Origin: Streptomyces sp. WMMC500
GTDB taxonomy: Bacteria > Actinomycetota > Actinomycetes > Streptomycetales > Streptomycetaceae
Length of the DNA: 64,000 nt
Reading direction: 5' to 3'
Assembly: GCF_027497195.1 (NCBI RefSeq)
Contig: NZ_CP114905.1
Coordinates: 7,666,001-7,730,000 of the forward strand
Under the pieces are notes generated by a model that saw only the letters and a program-made list of their open reading frames with translations, made no database searches and had not been told where the DNA came from. The translations under genes were made by a program, and so were the position numbers. This document shows positions 62,293 through 64,000 of the stretch, piece by piece (position 1 is the stretch's first letter; the number at the start of each line of letters is the position of its first letter).

Positions 62293-63309
62293 ATGGCGAT
62301 CGCCAAGGCGGAGCGGCTGATGTGCCTGGCGCTGTGCCTGCTCGGCACCGGCCGCCCGCTCAGCAAGCGTGAGCTGCGCACGTCCATCGAGGCGTACGTG
62401 GAAGCCTTCGGACCGGGCCACGGAACGGCGTTCGGCTCGGACACGTCCGGCGAGGACGCCTTCAACCGGATGTTCGAGCGGGACAAGGACGACCTGCGCG
62501 AGCTGGGCATGGTCATCGACACGGTGGAGGGCCTGGACGGCGAGCCGGGCTACCTGGCGCGCCGGGACCACAACAGACTGCCGCCCGTCACCCTCGACGC
62601 CGAGGAGGCCGCCGCCCTCGGAGTGGCCGCGAAAGTCTGGCAGCAGGCCCGGCTCGCCGGCGCTGCCAGCGGCGCGCTGCAGAAGCTGCGCGCCGCCGGG
62701 ATGCCGCTCGCCGAGGCGGCCGGCGGCCCCGATGCCGGCGCGGTGGAGCAGGTCAGCGCGCTGGAGCCGCGGATTCCGGTACGCGAGGCGGCGTTCGAGC
62801 CGCTGATGCTCGCCTGCCGTGACCGCCGGCCCGTCGTCTTCCCGTACCGCAAGGCCAATGCGGCCCGCCCGGAGGAGCGGCACGTCGAGCCGTGGCAGTT
62901 GGAGTGCTGGCGCGGCCACTGGTATCTCGTCGGCCACGACCGCGGCCGCGACGCCGAGCGCGTCTTCCGGCTCTCGCGGATCACCGGCCGGGTCCGCACC
63001 CGCGGCCGCGGCTTCACGGCCGAGGTGCCGGACCGCGTGACCGTTCGCGAGACCGTCGAGCGCTGGGCCGGCGAGAGCGCCGACCGCTCGGCGCTTATCC
63101 GGCTGCGCGTCGGCGCCGGCTACCCGCTGCGCGCCCGCGCGTACGGCATCCGCGAGGCCGTGCTGCCCGGCTGGGACGAGCTGGAGATCCCGTACGGGCA
63201 CGGGCTGGACGCCTGGCTGGTGGAGTTCGGGCCCGACGTGGTCGTCCTGGAGCCCGCCGAGCTGCGGGCCGACGTCATCGACCGGCTGCGTGCCGTGGCC
63301 AAGGGCTGA
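62293..63309 (+). CDS. pafB: PafB, WYL-domain regulator
   Basis: The 338-residue protein has an N-terminal winged helix region (LGTGRPLSKRELRTSIEAY, about residues 18-36) and a WYL domain with HVEPWQLECWRGHWYLVGHDR (about 197-217). With PafC it forms the PafBC complex that activates many DNA-repair genes after DNA damage in mycobacteria, independently of the proteasome despite its location. ATG 62293 matches the family N-terminus MAIAKAERLM. pafC follows 17 bases later. Confidence 0.95.
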   Translation: MAIAKAERLMCLALCLLGTGRPLSKRELRTSIEAYVEAFGPGHGTAFGSDTSGEDAFNRMFERDKDDLRELGMVIDTVEGLDGEPGYLARRDHNRLPPVTLDAEEAAALGVAAKVWQQARLAGAASGALQKLRAAGMPLAEAAGGPDAGAVEQVSALEPRIPVREAAFEPLMLACRDRRPVVFPYRKANAARPEERHVEPWQLECWRGHWYLVGHDRGRDAERVFRLSRITGRVRTRGRGFTAEVPDRVTVRETVERWAGESADRSALIRLRVGAGYPLRARAYGIREAVLPGWDELEIPYGHGLDAWLVEFGPDVVVLEPAELRADVIDRLRAVAKG

Positions 63310-63326
63310 GGGGGGACGGGGGAGCA

Positions 63327-64000
63327 GTGGCGAGCGCCATCGACCAGACCAGGCGGATGCTGTCGCTGGTGACGTACCTGCGGGAGCGCAACGGCGCGTA
63401 TCTCTCGGACGTCGCCCGCGCCTTCGGTGTCACCGAGGACGAGCTGATCGCCGACCTGGACGTACTGCCCATGTGCGGGACGAGCTTCCGCGGCGGCGAC
63501 CTGCTCGACATCGACACCGACGGCGAGCGCATCTGGTTCCGCAACCCCGAGTCCACCGGCACTGGTGAGCCGCTGCGCCTGGCCGCCGACGAGGCCACCG
63601 CCCTGCTCGTCGCCGCCCGGGCCGTGGCCACGCTGCCGGGGCTGCGCGCCGGCGACCGGCAGGCGCTGCTGCGGGCCACCGCGAAGCTGGAGGCCGCGGC
63701 CGGTGAGTCGGCCGCGGCCAGCTCCAGTCTGTCGGTGACGTTCGAGTCCGAGGGCGGGGTCTTCGCCGAGGTGGACCGGGCCATCTCCGAGCGGCGCCGG
63801 CTGTGGCTGCGGTACTACTCGCCGTCCCGCGACGAGCTGACCGAGCGGGAGATCGACCCGATCCGGCTGGTCTCCGTCGGGCACACCTACGTGGAGGCGT
63901 GGTGCCGGCTGTCGGAGGCCCGGCGCACGTTCCGGCTCGACCGGGTCGCCGAGATCCGGATCCTCGACGCCCCGGCCGACCCCCCGCCCGTCGAGCTGCG
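63327..64000 (+). CDS. pafC: PafC, WYL-domain regulator, 5' part
   Basis: The frame starts at GTG 63327 (AIDQTRRMLSLVTYLRERNG) and runs off the window; 224 residues are visible. It has the winged-helix N-terminus with LSDVARAFGVTEDELIADLDVL and the start of a WYL-type domain (RLWLRYYSPSRDELTEREIDPIRLVSVGH). It pairs with PafB to control the DNA-damage response; the two are probably translated from one transcript. Confidence 0.93.
   Translation, partial: MASAIDQTRRMLSLVTYLRERNGAYLSDVARAFGVTEDELIADLDVLPMCGTSFRGGDLLDIDTDGERIWFRNPESTGTGEPLRLAADEATALLVAARAVATLPGLRAGDRQALLRATAKLEAAAGESAAASSSLSVTFESEGGVFAEVDRAISERRRLWLRYYSPSRDELTEREIDPIRLVSVGHTYVEAWCRLSEARRTFRLDRVAEIRILDAPADPPPVEL

Overview
The window is very GC-rich, has strongly GC-biased third codon positions, uses many GTG starts, and carries chaplins, mycothiol ligase and a complete actinobacterial Pup-proteasome locus. 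All of this points to a Streptomyces (or close relative) chromosome. The order chpH/chpC - mshC - PAC2 - glp operon - metH - proteasome genes matches the core arrangement I remember from S. coelicolor, so most of the window looks like core chromosome with accessory insertions.

Region 1 (1-8.2 kb) looks accessory. The end of a CHAD-domain gene is followed by a block with inverted-repeat ends and a 7-bp direct repeat, holding a truncated IS256-type transposase and a C45-type Ntn-hydrolase gene. Next come a secreted BNR-repeat protein, a small frameshifted gene, a membrane-anchored NACHT NTPase and a TIGR03086-type protein. Region 2 (8.3-24.2 kb) is core: tRNA-Leu(GAG), an M20 peptidase, a short and a long chaplin, conserved small proteins, a RecD2-like protein whose ATPase motifs have decayed, an aldo/keto reductase, an F420-type oxidoreductase, a ferritin-like protein, CorA, a histidine phosphatase, DUF3090, an SCO1664-type kinase-like protein, mshC and a PAC2 protein.

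Region 3 (24.4-32.2 kb) is a self-contained sugar-acid catabolic cluster, most likely for L-fucose: L-fuconate dehydratase, a complete sugar ABC importer, an aldose dehydrogenase and a lactonase, facing a convergent FadR-type regulator. The same 9-bp operator half-site lies before the operon and before the regulator gene. Region 4 (32.4-37.4 kb) is the glycerol operon gylR-glpF-glpK-glpD with related operator candidates upstream of gylR and of glpF. Region 5 (37.6-50.4 kb) holds metH, a HAD hydrolase, two tandem solute-binding lipoproteins without transport partners, a lone response regulator, a RecB-type nuclease, a site-2 protease, TrmI and a small secreted protein.

Region 6 (50.6-64 kb) is the Pup-proteasome locus: arc (ATPase), dop, pup (already ending Gly-Gly-Glu), prcB, prcA, then a divergent LacI regulator/MFS exporter pair with a striking dual operator, then pafA, two FKBP-type isomerases, pafB and the start of pafC. 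Pup is attached to substrates by PafA, removed by Dop, and recognised by the Arc coiled coil, which feeds substrates to the PrcA/PrcB 20S core; PafB/PafC form a DNA-damage-responsive regulator.
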